64,000 nucleotides of DNA from Thalassotalea euphylliae (GTDB taxonomy: Bacteria > Pseudomonadota > Gammaproteobacteria > Enterobacterales > Alteromonadaceae): NCBI RefSeq assembly GCF_003390335.1, contig NZ_QUOU01000001.1:2418001-2482000 (forward strand), in the 5' to 3' direction. How positions within the stretch are numbered: the first letter of the stretch is position 1; each line of letters starts with the position of its first letter. The notes below the pieces were generated by a model. The model saw only the letters and a list, made by a program, of their open reading frames with translations. It made no database searches and was not told where the DNA came from. This document shows, one piece after another, positions 63,322 through 64,000 of this stretch. The position numbers and the translations under genes are program-made.

Positions 63322-64000
63322 ATGACAAAAGACGTAACTCACATTGTTGTCGTAGGTGGTGGTACCGCGGGCTGGTTATCCGCAAGTATTATCGCAGCAC
63401 ATTATCAAACACAAGGGGATAAGGCGATTAACGTGACTTTGGTTGAGTCACCTGATGTTGCCACCATTGGCGTTGGTGAAGGCACTTGGCCGTCAATGCG
63501 CGGAACGCTGAAAAAGCTCGGTATCAGCGAAGCCGAATTTATTCTTCATTGTGATGCGAGCTTTAAACAAGCGTCAAAATTTAATAACTGGCTTTATGAA
63601 GAAGAAAGCGGTGGTGACAGCTACTACCACCCTTTCACAATTCCCACTGGCTTTTTTGAGGCGAACATTGCTGAGCACTGGTTGCCATACCGCGAGCAGA
63701 TCAATTTTGCAAACGCAACCTCCAGTCAAAGCCATTTATGTGAACAAGGCAAAGCCCCCAAACAAATTGCCACGCCAGAATATGCGTTTTTGCAAAACTA
63801 TGGCTATCACTTAGATGCTGGGAAGTTTAGTGACTTCCTAACAAAGCATTGCACGGAAAAGTTAGCCGTTACGCATGTTAAAGATAATGTTACTAAGGTA
63901 AATAGTCATGATGATGGTGCGATTGCATCCGTCGCCACAGCTCAACACGGTGAAATTGAAGGTGATCTATTTATTGATTGCACCGGTTTTACCGGGATTT
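63322..64000 (+). CDS. Tryptophan halogenase family flavoprotein (partial)
   Basis: Flavin-dependent oxidoreductase of the tryptophan halogenase (Trp_halogenase) family; the first 226 residues are in the window. FAD motif VVVGGGTAGWLSASIIA (about residues 8-24), the signature ATIGVGEGTWPSMRGTLKKLG, and the FAD-contacting DCTGFTG at the visible end. The GTW in place of the usual GEATVP is as in sugar-locus members. In marine Alteromonadales such genes accompany TonB receptors and are generally not proven halogenases; their role is unknown. The lysine of true halogenases in the catalytic site cannot be checked because the C-terminus is cut. Confidence 0.85.
   Translation, partial: MTKDVTHIVVVGGGTAGWLSASIIAAHYQTQGDKAINVTLVESPDVATIGVGEGTWPSMRGTLKKLGISEAEFILHCDASFKQASKFNNWLYEEESGGDSYYHPFTIPTGFFEANIAEHWLPYREQINFANATSSQSHLCEQGKAPKQIATPEYAFLQNYGYHLDAGKFSDFLTKHCTEKLAVTHVKDNVTKVNSHDDGAIASVATAQHGEIEGDLFIDCTGFTGI

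Overview
The window looks like chromosome of a marine gammaproteobacterium of the order Alteromonadales (Thalassotalea/Colwellia-like). The reasons are the moderate-to-low GC content, gamma-specific gene orders (uvrY-uvrC-pgsA-tRNA Gly/Cys/Leu, fabA next to rmf, tusDCBE, a ydjA/sppA/ansA/yeaC neighbourhood), HexR control of central carbon metabolism, and several large TonB-dependent receptors. Species-level placement is inference. No prophage, CRISPR array, rRNA operon or transposase was seen.

Layout. 1-1843: partial dihydrolipoyl-dehydrogenase-like gene and an HPP membrane protein, divergent from a TetR regulator with twin palindromic operators. 2056-5119: tRNA-Ser, tag, a YccA/Bax-inhibitor protein and the tusDCBE sulfur relay. 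5141-11230: small unknown protein, long-form GAPDH, DUF2989 lipoprotein, msrB, gnd and classical gapA. 11733-20081: Entner-Doudoroff block, zwf-pgl-edd-glk-eda on the minus strand and hexR-pyk on the plus strand. HexR boxes lie between zwf and hexR, and the zwf box recurs as the identical 15-mer before gapA. 20212-24435: a fosA-like remnant, a DUF6279 lipoprotein, 6-phosphofructokinase and a LytS/LytTR-type two-component pair. 24621-29268: a thiamine salvage operon (TPP-riboswitch-like leader, TonB receptor, YkoF/MTH1187-like protein, PnuC/PnuT-type permease, kinase). 29536-38149: HIT protein, tripartite RND efflux operon, GGDEF-EAL protein.

38517-40193 is an array of 13 minus-strand tRNA genes (7 Gly-GCC, 4 Leu-TAA, 2 Cys-GCA) that expands the single glyW-cysT-leuZ set of E. 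coli downstream of uvrY-uvrC-pgsA. 43739-46688 holds a small RHH-like protein, fabA, rmf, sixA-like, VOC and nitroreductase genes. 46814-54693 holds DoxX, sppA, ansA, a 955-residue DUF349 protein, yeaC and a zinc-ribbon membrane protein. Two inverted-repeat-bounded, MITE-like elements flank sppA. 54774-58439 holds an AGCS amino-acid symporter, an M14 carboxypeptidase and a glutathione transferase. 58673-64000 looks like the edge of a carbohydrate-uptake locus: a secreted CBM9-like protein divergent from a 1013-residue TonB receptor, then a tryptophan-halogenase-family flavoprotein that runs off the window. LacI-type operators (TGTAAGCGCTTACA) sit between the divergent genes.

How the genes work together: glucose 6-phosphate is oxidised by Zwf/Pgl and split by Edd/Eda, or decarboxylated by Gnd. 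GapA and pyruvate kinase complete the lower pathway, and HexR probably senses KDPG. Pfk keeps an Embden-Meyerhof route possible. The most unusual items are the tRNA array with its own promoters, the riboswitch leader with a non-canonical pyrimidine-sensing half in front of a complete outer-to-inner thiamine salvage operon, and the two mobile-element-like inverted-repeat units, one of which supplies the ribosome binding site of ansA.
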